From the NCBI GenBank assembly GCA_016212005.1, contig JACRHP010000052.1, positions 1-62,323 on the forward strand: 62,323 nucleotides of DNA, written 5' to 3'. This stretch comes from Candidatus Omnitrophota bacterium. Lineage in GTDB: Bacteria; Omnitrophota; Gorgyraeia; Zapsychrales; Zapsychraceae. Made by a program: the position numbers and the translations under genes. Shown here one piece after another: positions 41,394 to 51,134 of this stretch (position 1 is the stretch's first letter; each line of letters opens with the position of its first letter). Below the pieces are notes generated by a model. That model was not told the DNA's origin. It worked only from the letters and a program-made list of their open reading frames with translations, and ran no database searches.

Positions 41394-44057
41394 TTATTCC
41401 AGACTCGCGATGACTTGCTTTAATTCCCTGACTTTCGCCTGCAGGGCCGCCGAGCGTTCTTTTTCTTTGGCGACGACCTCCGCGGGCGCTTTCTTGACGA
41501 ATTCCTTGTTGCCCAAACGCTTCTCTAATCCTTCCAGCAGCCGCTGCTGTTCGCCGGCCTGATCCAAAATCCTTTTCTTTTCCTTATCCACGTCGATGAC
41601 CCCGCCCAAGGGGATCACGCATTTGATCCCGCCGACCAACGCCGTTGCCGCATTCTTGACTTTAGCGAGCGTTTGCCCCACGGTGACACTTTCAAGGCGC
41701 GCCATATTCTTTATCATGACAAGGTTGGCCTCAAGAAGCGCCGCGTCTTTCCTGGTGCGAACAATGAAACAGCACGAAATCGTCTGCCCCGAAGTGATGT
41801 TCCATTGCGTGCGCACGGTACGGACCGCCGAAACAACCCCCCGCAACGCTTCCATATCTTTCTCCGCCTCTTTATCCAGCAACTTCCTGGAAAATGCCGG
41901 CCACCCCTGGATACACAAAGCTCCCTTGCCTTTTGAGATCTTGTCCCATAATTCTTCAGTCACGAAAGGCATAAATGGATGCATCATTTTAAAGGAATTC
42001 TCCAAAACGCCTAAAGCCACTTTTGGAACGTTCTCATCCGCCCAGCGGTCTTTGATAGTTTCGAGATACCAGTCGCAAAAATTGCTCCAGAAAAATTCAT
42101 AAATAAGCGACTCCGCCTCGGAGAAACGATAACGATCAACGGCGGCACCGACCTTCTCCAGCGTTACATAAAAACGCGAGATGATCCAGCGGGAAGGAAG
42201 GTCCAGCGCCCGCCTGTCCACTTTGGCCAAATCAAAATCTGCGGAAGAATGGGAAACGCGCATCAAAATCAGGCGCGAGGCGTTCCATACTTTATTGGCG
42301 AAATTACGGCCGATCTCAAATTTTTCTTTGGAAATAAAAAGGTCCTGCCCGGAATTGATAATAAGACTAAATCGTAGCGCATCCGCCCCGTACTCGCGGA
42401 TGATCTCCAGCGGGTCAATGGCGTTACCCAAGGATTTCGACATCTTGCGTCCCTTGGCGTCACGCACCGTGCCGTGGATATACACATCCGAAAACGGGAT
42501 ATCGCCCATGAATTCGAATCCGGCCATGATCATGCGCGCCACCCAGAAAAAGATGATTTCCGGCGCCGTAAACAAAGACGCCGTCGGATAAAAATACGCC
42601 AGTTCTTCCCGGGCCGGCTTGTTTGCCTTATCTTCGAACGGCCAGCCGAAGGTGGCGAACGGCCAAAGCCACGAGGAAAACCAGGTGTCCAGGACATCCT
42701 CATCCTGTTTCAGATTGCCTGACCCGCAATGCGGGCATTTCTCCGGAACCGTCGCGGAAACAATCGGTTCTTTGCATGCCAATTTGCATTGACCATCTCC
42801 CACGCAATACCAGACCGGGATCCGGTGCCCCCACCAGATCTGACGGGAAATACACCAGTCACGGATATTTTCCATCCAGTTAAGATAAACCTTGGTCCAA
42901 AGGGACGGATAAAATTTAATTTTGCCCTTACGCACCGCTTCCAAAGCAGGTTTGGCCAGCGGTTCCATCCGGACGAACCACTGTTTGGAGAGATACGGCT
43001 CAACGACCGTATGACACCGGTAGCAATGCCCGACGGCATGCGTATGCGGCTCGATCTTCTCAAGCAGCTTGAGTTCGCTTAATTCTTCGATGACCGCTTC
43101 GCGTGCTTCGAAACGGTCCATCCCCTCGAAATCGCCGGCCCGTTCGTTCAAGACACCATTGGGATGCATGATGTTGACAAATTCCAGTTTATGGCGCTTA
43201 CCCATCGCGAAGTCATTCGGATCGTGCGCCGGGGTGACCTTGACCGCCCCCGTGCCGAATTTGGAATCAACGAATTCATCGGCGATCACTTTGATCTCAC
43301 GATCAACAAGCGGAAGCGTCAAGGTCTTGTCAATGTACTTCTTATACCGCTTGTCCTTGGGGTTCACCGCGACCGCCGTATCTCCCAGCATGGTCTCCGG
43401 CCGGGTGGTAGCGACGGTAATAAAAGCGTTCTCTTCGCCTTTGATCGGATAACGCAGGTAATAAAGGTTCCCCTGCAAATCCCGGTGCTCGGCTTCTTCG
43501 TCGGAAAGGGCTGTCTGGCAACGCGGGCACCAGTTGATGATATATTCCCCCTGGTAGATGAGTCCTTTCTCATACAAGCGGACAAAGACGCTGCGCACGG
43601 CCTTGCTGTATTCCTCGTCCATCGTAAAACGCGTGCGCTCCCAGTCACAGGAGGCGCCGAGTTTTTTTAACTGGTTAATGATCGTATCGCCATACTGTTT
43701 TTTCCAATCCCACAACCGGCGCAGCATCTCGTCCCGACCGACGTCATGCCGGGTCTTACCTTCTTTGGATAACTGGCGCTCAACGACGTTCTGGGTGGCG
43801 ATCCCGGCGTGGTCCGTGCCCGGCATCCAGAGAGTCTCAAAACCGCGCATCCGTTTATAGCGGATCATGATATCCTGCAAGGTATTATTAAGCGCGTGGC
43901 CCATGTGCAGGATGCCCGTGACATTGGGCGGCGGAATGACAACCGCATACGGCTTTTTAGCGGGGTCGACATGGGCGTGAAAAAAATTATTCTCGACCCA
44001 GAACTTGCTCCACTTTTCATCGACTTCGTTAAAATTAAACCGCGGGGATAATTCCAT
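41394..44057 (-). CDS. valS: Valyl-tRNA synthetase
   Basis: 887 residues. Class I signatures: HIGH-type PPNVTGILHMGHALNN (about 43) and KMSKS in GRKMSKSLGNAID (about 530). The editing CP1 domain carries TTRPETMLGDTAV. A C-terminal tRNA-binding coiled coil (KKRILDQAGEQQRLLEGLEKRL) ends the protein, as is usual for ValRS. It charges tRNA-Val. It follows cimA after a hairpin with a T-run, so it may be separately or partly terminated from the amino-acid operon. Confidence 0.98.
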   Translation of the reverse strand: MELSPRFNFNEVDEKWSKFWVENNFFHAHVDPAKKPYAVVIPPPNVTGILHMGHALNNTLQDIMIRYKRMRGFETLWMPGTDHAGIATQNVVERQLSKEGKTRHDVGRDEMLRRLWDWKKQYGDTIINQLKKLGASCDWERTRFTMDEEYSKAVRSVFVRLYEKGLIYQGEYIINWCPRCQTALSDEEAEHRDLQGNLYYLRYPIKGEENAFITVATTRPETMLGDTAVAVNPKDKRYKKYIDKTLTLPLVDREIKVIADEFVDSKFGTGAVKVTPAHDPNDFAMGKRHKLEFVNIMHPNGVLNERAGDFEGMDRFEAREAVIEELSELKLLEKIEPHTHAVGHCYRCHTVVEPYLSKQWFVRMEPLAKPALEAVRKGKIKFYPSLWTKVYLNWMENIRDWCISRQIWWGHRIPVWYCVGDGQCKLACKEPIVSATVPEKCPHCGSGNLKQDEDVLDTWFSSWLWPFATFGWPFEDKANKPAREELAYFYPTASLFTAPEIIFFWVARMIMAGFEFMGDIPFSDVYIHGTVRDAKGRKMSKSLGNAIDPLEIIREYGADALRFSLIINSGQDLFISKEKFEIGRNFANKVWNASRLILMRVSHSSADFDLAKVDRRALDLPSRWIISRFYVTLEKVGAAVDRYRFSEAESLIYEFFWSNFCDWYLETIKDRWADENVPKVALGVLENSFKMMHPFMPFVTEELWDKISKGKGALCIQGWPAFSRKLLDKEAEKDMEALRGVVSAVRTVRTQWNITSGQTISCCFIVRTRKDAALLEANLVMIKNMARLESVTVGQTLAKVKNAATALVGGIKCVIPLGGVIDVDKEKKRILDQAGEQQRLLEGLEKRLGNKEFVKKAPAEVVAKEKERSAALQAKVRELKQVIASLE

Positions 44058-44065
44058 TAAAAAAT

Positions 44066-44121
44066 CGCAAAAAAACGCGAAAACTTACGCATTAGAATTA
44101 TTTTGCGTTAAATTTCGCGTT
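44066..44121 (-). terminator. Terminator or attenuator between cimA and valS
   Basis: On the minus strand AACGCGAAA begins at the cimA stop and pairs with TTTCGCGTT, with an inner ACGC/GCGT pair. A T7 run and then GCGATTTTTT follow directly before the valS ATG. It could end the amino-acid operon or attenuate valS. Confidence 0.6.
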
Positions 44122-45694
44122 ATTTTTGCGCCTTTTGGTCTTTCAATAATTTATACTCGATACTGTCCGTCAGCGCTTCCCATGATGCTTCAATGATATT
44201 TTCATGAACGCCGACCGTCGTCCAGGAATCAGTGTCATCCTGGGATTCGATCAAAACGCGCACCTTGGCAGCGGTGCCTTCTTTAGTGTCCAAAACGCGC
44301 ACCTTGTAATCGGTCAGATGCATTTGCGCAAGGCGCGGATAAAATTTCGTCAACGCCTGCCGCAGGGCTTTATCCAGCGCTTCCACCGGACCGCCCCCCT
44401 CGGCGGCATTATACCGGCTTTCGCCGTTGACGTTAACGCGCACCGATGCCTCGGCGAAGACCTGACCGTCAAAACGCTTCTCGGAAACGGTACGGAATCC
44501 CTCCAGCGTAAAAAACGGCTTGTATTTCTTGAGCGACCGCTTGAGGAACAATTCGAAAGAAGCGTCAGCCGCCTCAAACTGGTAACCGCCATGTTCTTTG
44601 TCCTGAAGGGCCTTCAAAAGTTCCTGGGCCTCCGGCGATTTCTTGTCCAGATCGACGTCCATCTGTTTGGCTTTCAGGATAATAGGCATTTTGCCGGCCA
44701 GTTCGGAAGTGATAAACCGCCGGTGATTGCCAACTTTGGCCGGATCGATGTGTTCATAGGCCAGCGGATTCTTGAGCATGGCGTCGATATGGACGCCCCC
44801 TTTGTGAGCAAACGCCGAGTGCCCGACGAATGCCGCGTTATCCGCCAGCTTAAAATTGCTGATCTCGCTGATGAAATAAGAGGTTTCCGTCAACTTCGGC
44901 ACGTTTTTCTCCGGGATCGAGGACTTATCAAACTTCGTGGACAAAATACCGATAATCGTGCACAAATCGGCGTTGCCGCAGCGTTCGCCAAGGCCGTTAA
45001 ACGTCCCCTGTACATGCACGCAGCCCGCCTCTACCGCCGCGATGCTGTTAGCCACCCCCATCCCCAAATCGTTATGGGTATGGATCCCCAAAGGACATTT
45101 GATGTCTTTTTTTACCTTCGTGACTATGTCCTTGACTTGCGCGGGGAGCGTGCCGCCGTTGGTATCGCACAGCACGATACAATCCGCCCCCGCGTCCTGG
45201 GCCGCCGCTATAGCCCTGAGGGCATAGTCAGGATTATGTTTATATCCGTCAAAAAAATGTTCCGCGTCGTAAATCACTTCCTTTTTGTGTTGTTTAAGAT
45301 ACTCCACCGAGTCGGCAATCATCTGCAGGTTTTCTTCCAATGTCGTGCGCAAGACATCCGTAACGTGCAGATCCCAGCTCTTGCCGAAAATCGTAACCGC
45401 GGGCGTCCCGGAAGCAACCAGCGCGCGCAGATTCAGGTCATCGGCGGGCTTTGTCTTCGGCCGGCGGGTCGAGCCGAACGCGGCGATCCTGGCGTGTTTC
45501 CATTTGCGTTTGTGCACGCTCTGGAAGTATTCCTGGTCCTTGGGGTTGGACCCCGGCCAGCCGCCTTCCACATAATGGACACCCAGTTCATCGAGCTTTT
45601 CGGTGATCTTGATCTTATCGTTGACCGTAAAAGAAACCCCCTCGGTTTGGGAACCGTCCCTTAAGGTCGTGTCATAAATGGTTATCCGTGTCAT
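44120..45694 (-). CDS. cimA: (R)-citramalate synthase
   Basis: 524 residues from ATG 45694. HMG-CoA-lyase-like TIM barrel: IYDTTLRDGSQTEGVSFTV at the start, GIHTHNDLGMGVANS and NGLGERCGNADL, then the C-terminal LeuA-type allosteric dimer domain (about 385-515). The long HxD-type metal residues and the length fit CimA of the GSU1798/Geobacter type rather than 2-isopropylmalate synthase. It makes citramalate from pyruvate and acetyl-CoA for threonine-independent isoleucine synthesis. It starts 7 bp after lysC. Confidence 0.92.
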   Translation of the reverse strand: MTRITIYDTTLRDGSQTEGVSFTVNDKIKITEKLDELGVHYVEGGWPGSNPKDQEYFQSVHKRKWKHARIAAFGSTRRPKTKPADDLNLRALVASGTPAVTIFGKSWDLHVTDVLRTTLEENLQMIADSVEYLKQHKKEVIYDAEHFFDGYKHNPDYALRAIAAAQDAGADCIVLCDTNGGTLPAQVKDIVTKVKKDIKCPLGIHTHNDLGMGVANSIAAVEAGCVHVQGTFNGLGERCGNADLCTIIGILSTKFDKSSIPEKNVPKLTETSYFISEISNFKLADNAAFVGHSAFAHKGGVHIDAMLKNPLAYEHIDPAKVGNHRRFITSELAGKMPIILKAKQMDVDLDKKSPEAQELLKALQDKEHGGYQFEAADASFELFLKRSLKKYKPFFTLEGFRTVSEKRFDGQVFAEASVRVNVNGESRYNAAEGGGPVEALDKALRQALTKFYPRLAQMHLTDYKVRVLDTKEGTAAKVRVLIESQDDTDSWTTVGVHENIIEASWEALTDSIEYKLLKDQKAQK

Positions 45695-45701
45695 AGGATC
45701 T

Positions 45702-46922
45702 TTACGCCTCCAGCTCGAATCTTTGATGTAAGCACCGGACCGCTTTTTCCGCATACCGCTGGCTGATGATACACGAAATGCTGATCTCGGAAGTGGAGAT
45801 CATATCGATGTTGATCTTGTTTTCCGCGAGCGTCTGGAACATCCTGGCCGCGATCCCGTGATGCGAACGCATGCCGGAGCCGACGATGGAAATACGGGCG
45901 ATTTTCTTGTCAAAAAGAACTTCTCCGGCATTGATTTTCTGCGCCACCGCCTTGGCCGCCCGCAACGCCCTGGGCAAATCAGCCTTCGAAACAGTAAAAG
46001 AAATATCCGTATGTTTGGTATGGCTCACGTTCTGGACGATCATATCGACGCTGACGTCCATTTTGGATATTTCCGTAAAGATCGTGGCCGCGATTCCCGT
46101 GCGGTCGGGGACCGAACGGATAGTGATCTTGGCCTCCGACTTGTTGCAGGTGATGCCGCGAACGGACACTTCTTCCATCTTATCGTCTTTTTTAACAATC
46201 ATGGTGCCTTCCTCCTTCGAGAAGCTTGAACGCACGTGCATGGGGATATTATATTTTTTGGCCACTTCAATCGAGCGTGCCTGCATGACCTGGGCCCCCA
46301 GCGCGGCCATTTCCAGCATCTCCTCAAAAGTGATTGCTTTAATTTTCTTCGCCTGCGGCACGATGCGCGGATCCGTCGTATAGATGCCCTGGACGTCCGT
46401 GTAAATTTCGCAAACCTTGGCCCTTAGCGCATGGGCCAGCGCAACGGCGGTCAGATCAGACCCCCCGCGGCCCAACGTCGTGATCTCATTTTCAGAGGTA
46501 ACGCCCTGATAACCGGCCACAATGACGATCTTGTTATCGGCGATAGCCTTGCGGATCCGGCGGCCGCTGATCGTCTCAATGCGGGCCCTGGTGTGCCGCT
46601 TGTCGGTCTTGATCCCGACCTGGGGCCCCGTAAACGAAATGGCCTCATGCCCGCACGCCTTGACCGCCATGGCCAAAAGCGCGCAGGAGATCTGTTCGCC
46701 CGTCGACATGAGCATATCCATCTCCCGTTCCGAAGGAGATTTAGAAAGTTGATACGCCATCGCCTCCAGATCATCGGTCGTATCCCCCAGGGCCGAGACA
46801 ACGACAACCACATGATTATAATTATTTTTCGTCGCCACAATTCTGCGCGCGACCGCCTTGATCCGTTCGATATTCGCCACCGATGACCCGCCGTATTTCT
46901 GAACCACGATATACTTTTTCAT
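45702..46922 (-). CDS. lysC: Aspartate kinase
   Basis: 406 residues. N-terminal KYGGSSVANIERIKAVA kinase motif, STGEQISCALLA, GRGGSDLTAVALA, then two ACT domains (about 265-400), as in monofunctional bacterial aspartokinases subject to lysine/threonine feedback. It phosphorylates aspartate, the first step towards lysine, threonine and methionine. It lies between the PGM-like gene (10 bp) and cimA in the amino-acid operon. Confidence 0.97.
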   Translation of the reverse strand: MKKYIVVQKYGGSSVANIERIKAVARRIVATKNNYNHVVVVVSALGDTTDDLEAMAYQLSKSPSEREMDMLMSTGEQISCALLAMAVKACGHEAISFTGPQVGIKTDKRHTRARIETISGRRIRKAIADNKIVIVAGYQGVTSENEITTLGRGGSDLTAVALAHALRAKVCEIYTDVQGIYTTDPRIVPQAKKIKAITFEEMLEMAALGAQVMQARSIEVAKKYNIPMHVRSSFSKEEGTMIVKKDDKMEEVSVRGITCNKSEAKITIRSVPDRTGIAATIFTEISKMDVSVDMIVQNVSHTKHTDISFTVSKADLPRALRAAKAVAQKINAGEVLFDKKIARISIVGSGMRSHHGIAARMFQTLAENKINIDMISTSEISISCIISQRYAEKAVRCLHQRFELEA

Positions 46923-46932
46923 TACCGTCCCT

Positions 46933-48138
46933 TCAGGAATTACGTTTACCCAGAAATTTCATCATCAGGGCTTCCCCGCTTGCGAATTTAAGCCCCTTTT
47001 CCCGGGCGGCGGTCTCCGTAAACTGCCCGGCGCCATCGGGGACAACGCCTTTGCCGTACATCACAAAACAAACCGGGTCCGAAGAGTGCGTGCGCAATTC
47101 CACCGGCGTGGGATGGTCCGGCAGGAGTAAAACCCGCACGTCGTCACGCTTGTCGAAATAATTTAAAATCGTCCCCACGACATGCTGGTCGATCTTCTCG
47201 ATGCAATCGACCTTGGCCTGCGCGTCGCCGTTGTGGCCGGCCTCATCGGTCGCTTCAATATGGATATAGACCAAATCATGTTTTTTCAAAGCGGCCAGGG
47301 CGTATTCGGCCTTGCCCGAATAATTCGTATCATAATACCCGGTTATGCCGGGGACGTCAATAATTTCCAGCCCGGCGAGACGCCCGATCCCGTTGACCAG
47401 ATCAACGGCGGAAATAATCGCGCCGCTTACCCCGAACTTCTGGTCAAAAGAAGGCAAATTGGGCCGCACGCCCTGGCCCCACAACCAGATCATGTTCGCC
47501 TGGTTTTCCTTGAGATCGCCGCGCACCTGATTGACCGGGTGGCTCTCAAAGATTTTCCGGGATTTTTCCATCAGCATCAACAACATCTCGGCCCCGCGGC
47601 CTTTGGGCAGATGCTGTTGAACTTCCTTGTTCAGGATATCATGCGGCGGATAAGTCTTGAGCGCCAGGTAGTCCTGGATTTTATTCGTTTTCATCACCAG
47701 TAAATGGCGATAACTTTTCCCGGGATAAAATTTGATCCCTTCCTGGACGATCTCCTTGTTCAAAGCGTCAATTAAAATGCCCGCTTCTTTCGTGGGGATA
47801 TGCCCGGCGCTGTAGTCAACCATCTTCCCGCTGCCAATTGTAACCAGATTGCAGCGGAAGGCCACCTCATCGTCTTGAAGAATGATATTCTGGTTGGCCG
47901 CCTCCAGCGGGGCCCGCCCGGTGTGACAAATTTTGGGATCATACCCCAGGATCGCCATGTTGCCGATGTCAGAGCCCGGGTTCATCCCGTCAGGAATCGT
48001 TTGCACGAGCCCCACCGTGCCGTGTTGGGCCATAAAATCCATATTCGGCCGCCGGGCCACTTCCAAAGGCGTTTTATTGCCCAATTTCTTGACGGGGTAA
48101 TCCGCCATGCCATCGGGGACGATAACGATGTATTTCAT
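46933..48138 (-). CDS. apgM: PGM-like enzyme: proposed homoserine kinase / cofactor-independent phosphoglycerate mutase family
   Basis: 401 residues, archaeal-type aPGAM length. Alkaline-phosphatase-superfamily motifs: VIVPDGMADYP (metal Asp), GSDIGNMAILGYD (phospho-Ser region), HIEATDEAGHNGD, LLLPDHPTPVELRTHSSDPV. A subgroup of this family found in threonine clusters lacking thrB is proposed to be homoserine kinase (TIGR02535 concept). Here hom, thrC and lysC are present and no thrB is seen, so that role is favoured. It overlaps coaB by 4 bp. It could still be a true phosphoglycerate mutase. Confidence 0.85.
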   Translation of the reverse strand: MKYIVIVPDGMADYPVKKLGNKTPLEVARRPNMDFMAQHGTVGLVQTIPDGMNPGSDIGNMAILGYDPKICHTGRAPLEAANQNIILQDDEVAFRCNLVTIGSGKMVDYSAGHIPTKEAGILIDALNKEIVQEGIKFYPGKSYRHLLVMKTNKIQDYLALKTYPPHDILNKEVQQHLPKGRGAEMLLMLMEKSRKIFESHPVNQVRGDLKENQANMIWLWGQGVRPNLPSFDQKFGVSGAIISAVDLVNGIGRLAGLEIIDVPGITGYYDTNYSGKAEYALAALKKHDLVYIHIEATDEAGHNGDAQAKVDCIEKIDQHVVGTILNYFDKRDDVRVLLLPDHPTPVELRTHSSDPVCFVMYGKGVVPDGAGQFTETAAREKGLKFASGEALMMKFLGKRNS

Positions 48139-48782
48139 AATCTCTCGCGAAGGATACGCACCAGAGCCGCCGACATTTCCCTGCGGCTGGCGGCGTATGC
48201 CAATTCTTTTTTATTTTGATCCAGAATATATCCCCGGTACCCCCGCGCGGTCAACTGGTTGGCGACGACCAGATCACAACCGGCATTACGGAAAAGGTCG
48301 CGCGTTTTTACGACCGCCGACCGCCGCGAAATTTTCGGTTCAAGTTTAAACCCTACCAACAATGCTTTCGGATTAAGCCGCTTGACGCTGCGAATGATCT
48401 TCGGGGTGGCCGTCAACTCCAGTTTCAACGTTTTCCGTCCAGAGGGGATCTTCCCCCTCACCGGTCTTTTTAATTGATAGTCCGCGACCGCCGCCGCGTG
48501 AACCACAACAGCCGTGTCTTTACGCAATTCCTTCTTTACCAGTCCTTCCAATTCCGCCAAAAAAGAAAACTTCAATGTCCGGATCCCCTCCGAGGATAGT
48601 GGCCGCTGAACCGGTCCTTCCAGAAGCACAACCCGCGCCCCGGCACGTGCGCAATCGAGAGCAATCTGCTGGCCCAGCGCACCCGTGGATTGGTTGCTTA
48701 AAACACGTACGTCATCGATAGGCACCCAGGTCGGCCCGCAGGTGATGAGAATTTTTTTGTTTTTCAGGGAATGTCCCGCCAC
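48135..48782 (-). CDS. coaB: Stand-alone phosphopantothenate-cysteine ligase (CoaB domain)
   Basis: 215 residues covering only the CoaB half of CoaBC: ILITCGPTWVPIDDVRVLSNQSTGALG at the start, VVVHAAAVADY (active-site region), GKIPSGRKTLKLELTATPKII and the late VANQLTARGYRG. The CoaC decarboxylase half is absent here and may be encoded elsewhere. It joins cysteine to 4'-phosphopantothenate in coenzyme A synthesis. Its place between thrC and the PGM-like gene is probably only transcriptional. Confidence 0.88.
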   Translation of the reverse strand: MAGHSLKNKKILITCGPTWVPIDDVRVLSNQSTGALGQQIALDCARAGARVVLLEGPVQRPLSSEGIRTLKFSFLAELEGLVKKELRKDTAVVVHAAAVADYQLKRPVRGKIPSGRKTLKLELTATPKIIRSVKRLNPKALLVGFKLEPKISRRSAVVKTRDLFRNAGCDLVVANQLTARGYRGYILDQNKKELAYAASRREMSAALVRILRERL

Positions 48783-48789
48783 GTCGACC

Positions 48790-49848
48790 TTATAACCCGA
48801 TTTCCTTGAGGATCGCCTTGACGTCCGGCTTTAGTGAAACAGGCGGCTGAACGTTTTTGATAGCGATGTCCGGATCTTTAAGCCCGTGGCCCGTAAGAGT
48901 GCAGACGATGCGGGTGCCTCGATGCTTTTTAAAATACCCGGCCTGATGCAATTTGAGCATACCGGCCACCGAAGCGGCTGAAGCCGGTTCAACGAAAACC
49001 CCGCTTTGTGAAGCCAAACGTTTGTAGGCATCAAGAATTTCGAGGTCGGTGACAGCCTCGATCAACCCCCTGGATTCATCCCGGGCCGCCTCGGCGCTTT
49101 TCCAGCTGGCCGGGTTACCGATCTTAATGGCGGTCGCGATCGTCTGCGGATGTTCGACGATTTTTTTCAAGACAATAGGTGCCGCGCCCGCGGCCTGGAA
49201 CCCGAGCATCTTCGGCAACTGTTTTGACTTCCCGGCTTTTTTATATTCTCCGTAACCTTTCCAATACGCGGTGATATTCCCGGCGTTGCCGACGGGGATC
49301 GAGTGAAACTCCGGCGCATCGCCGAGCGCGTCACAGATCTCGAAAGCCGCCGACTTCTGCCCTTCGATGCGGAAGGGATTGATCGAATTGACCAGTTCAA
49401 CGGGATATTTTTCGGTGATCTCACGGACAAGCGTCAACGCCTCGTCAAAATTCCCCTTGATAGCGACCACCTTGGCCCGGTGGATCATCGCCTGGGCGAG
49501 CTTGCCCAACGCGATATTGCCTTCGGGGATCAGGACCGCGCAACGCATGCCGCAGCGCGCCGCATAGGCCGCCGCCGAAGCCGAGGTATTTCCCGTTGAG
49601 GCGCACATGACGATCGTGCAGCCTTTCTCTTTCGCCTTGGAGATGGCCATCGTCATGCCCCGATCCTTGAATGAACCCGTCGGGTTAAGTCCTTCGTATT
49701 TCAAATAAACTTCCAGACCGGTTTCTGCAGACAGATCGCGGGAAGGAACCAGCGGAGTATTTCCCTCAAGCAACGTAACAACAGGGGTTTTCTTGGTAAC
49801 AGGCAGGAAATCCCGGTACTCTTCAATGACGCCTCTCCAGCTCACCAC
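48790..49848 (-). CDS. thrC: Threonine synthase
   Basis: 352 residues, the short PLP fold type II form. LEGNTPLVPS and YEGLNPTGSFKDRGMTMA contain the PLP Lys. CASTGNTSASAAAYAARCG and PVGNAGNITAYWKGY are the phosphate-binding loops. It converts O-phosphohomoserine to threonine. It overlaps hom by 7 bp. Confidence 0.97.
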   Translation of the reverse strand: MVSWRGVIEEYRDFLPVTKKTPVVTLLEGNTPLVPSRDLSAETGLEVYLKYEGLNPTGSFKDRGMTMAISKAKEKGCTIVMCASTGNTSASAAAYAARCGMRCAVLIPEGNIALGKLAQAMIHRAKVVAIKGNFDEALTLVREITEKYPVELVNSINPFRIEGQKSAAFEICDALGDAPEFHSIPVGNAGNITAYWKGYGEYKKAGKSKQLPKMLGFQAAGAAPIVLKKIVEHPQTIATAIKIGNPASWKSAEAARDESRGLIEAVTDLEILDAYKRLASQSGVFVEPASAASVAGMLKLHQAGYFKKHRGTRIVCTLTGHGLKDPDIAIKNVQPPVSLKPDVKAILKEIGL

Positions 49849-51134
49849 AATTTCTCCATGCGGATGGCAACGGGTTTGCTTTTGACGATCGGCAGCTTCC
49901 AGATCTTTTCAAGAGCTAGACGCAAGTTCTTTTCCATCGTATAATCCGTCAGCATGACAACCGGCACCGCCCACGCCGCGGTGTGCGCCGGCTGGGTGAC
50001 GGAATTAAGCCCGATCCCGTAACGGCCCAAAACGCTGGTGATCTTGCCCAGGACCCCGGGTTTGTCGGTCGCCATAAAACGGATATAGAACCGTGTCTTG
50101 ATCTGGTCGATCTTGCGGATACTGAAATTGGGCGCTTCGCTGTAAAGGTTGCAGAGCAAATTCGCGTCCGCGCCGCGGGATGCCAGGTTCAACAAGTCGC
50201 TTACCACACCCGAGGCGGCCGCCATCTGCCCCGCCCCCTCGCCGGAGAGAAGCACGTCCCCCAGTGGATTGGCATTAAGATAAAACGCGTTGTAAATACC
50301 GCTGATCGAAGCCAATGGATGTCCTTTGGAAATGAGCGTAGGATGCACGCGGGCTTCCACAACGTTCTCGTAGCGTTTGGCGATTGCCAGAAGTTTGATG
50401 GTCAAATTCAGGCTCTCGGCATAGGCGATATCGTCATGCGAAATATGCGTGATTCCTTCGGTATAAATGTCGCTGACCTTCACAAACTTTCCAAAGGCCA
50501 AATACGCCAGGATCGCCAGTTTGTGGGTGGAGTCCATCCCGTTGATATCCAGCGTCGGATTGCTTTCCGCGAACCCTTTTTCCTGCGCCAGCTTCAAAGC
50601 CTTGGTAAACGAAAGGTTGTTTTTGGTCATCTCGGTCAGGATAAAATTGCACGTCCCGTTAATGATCCCGTAAATACGGTTGTACGTGTTGCCCACCATA
50701 CCTTCGGTGATGGTCTTGATGATCGGGATCCCGGCACCGACCGATGATTCAAAATATAACTGGCGGTTCTGCTTTTTAGCTAACTGGAACAATTCCTTGC
50801 CGTAATGGGCGATCAGGACTTTATTGGCCGTGACCACGTGCTTGCCGCGGCGCAACGCCGTTGTCACGATCTCCTTGGCCGGATGCAAACCGCCGATAAG
50901 TTCGATAACAACTTCAGTACTTCTATCGTCCAGGACATCGGATATCTTTTTGGTCAGCCGGGTGGCGCCCAATCCGCGGGTGTCTTTTCTGTGGATGCTC
51001 CGGTCGCAGATCGTTCGCGCAACGAATTCAACCCGGTATTTATCATGGATATAATTTTGCCGCTTCTGCAGGAATTTGATAACGCCTGCGCCGACGACAC
51101 CATAACCGATAAGCCCGACATTAATCTTGCGCAT
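49842..51134 (-). CDS. hom: Homoserine dehydrogenase with C-terminal ACT domain
   Basis: 430 residues from ATG 51134. N-terminal GLIGYGVVGAGVIKFL NAD(P) loop, VVTANKVLIAHYG and GIINGTCNFILTEM, then a C-terminal ACT domain (about 350-425; FMATDKPGVLGKI) for threonine feedback. It reduces aspartate semialdehyde to homoserine. The gene overlaps pilZ by 14 bp. Confidence 0.97.
   Translation of the reverse strand: MRKINVGLIGYGVVGAGVIKFLQKRQNYIHDKYRVEFVARTICDRSIHRKDTRGLGATRLTKKISDVLDDRSTEVVIELIGGLHPAKEIVTTALRRGKHVVTANKVLIAHYGKELFQLAKKQNRQLYFESSVGAGIPIIKTITEGMVGNTYNRIYGIINGTCNFILTEMTKNNLSFTKALKLAQEKGFAESNPTLDINGMDSTHKLAILAYLAFGKFVKVSDIYTEGITHISHDDIAYAESLNLTIKLLAIAKRYENVVEARVHPTLISKGHPLASISGIYNAFYLNANPLGDVLLSGEGAGQMAAASGVVSDLLNLASRGADANLLCNLYSEAPNFSIRKIDQIKTRFYIRFMATDKPGVLGKITSVLGRYGIGLNSVTQPAHTAAWAVPVVMLTDYTMEKNLRLALEKIWKLPIVKSKPVAIRMEKLW

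Noticed and set aside
44204-45664. 486-aa plus-strand ORF
   Set aside because: Antisense shadow of cimA, which has clear motifs on the minus strand.
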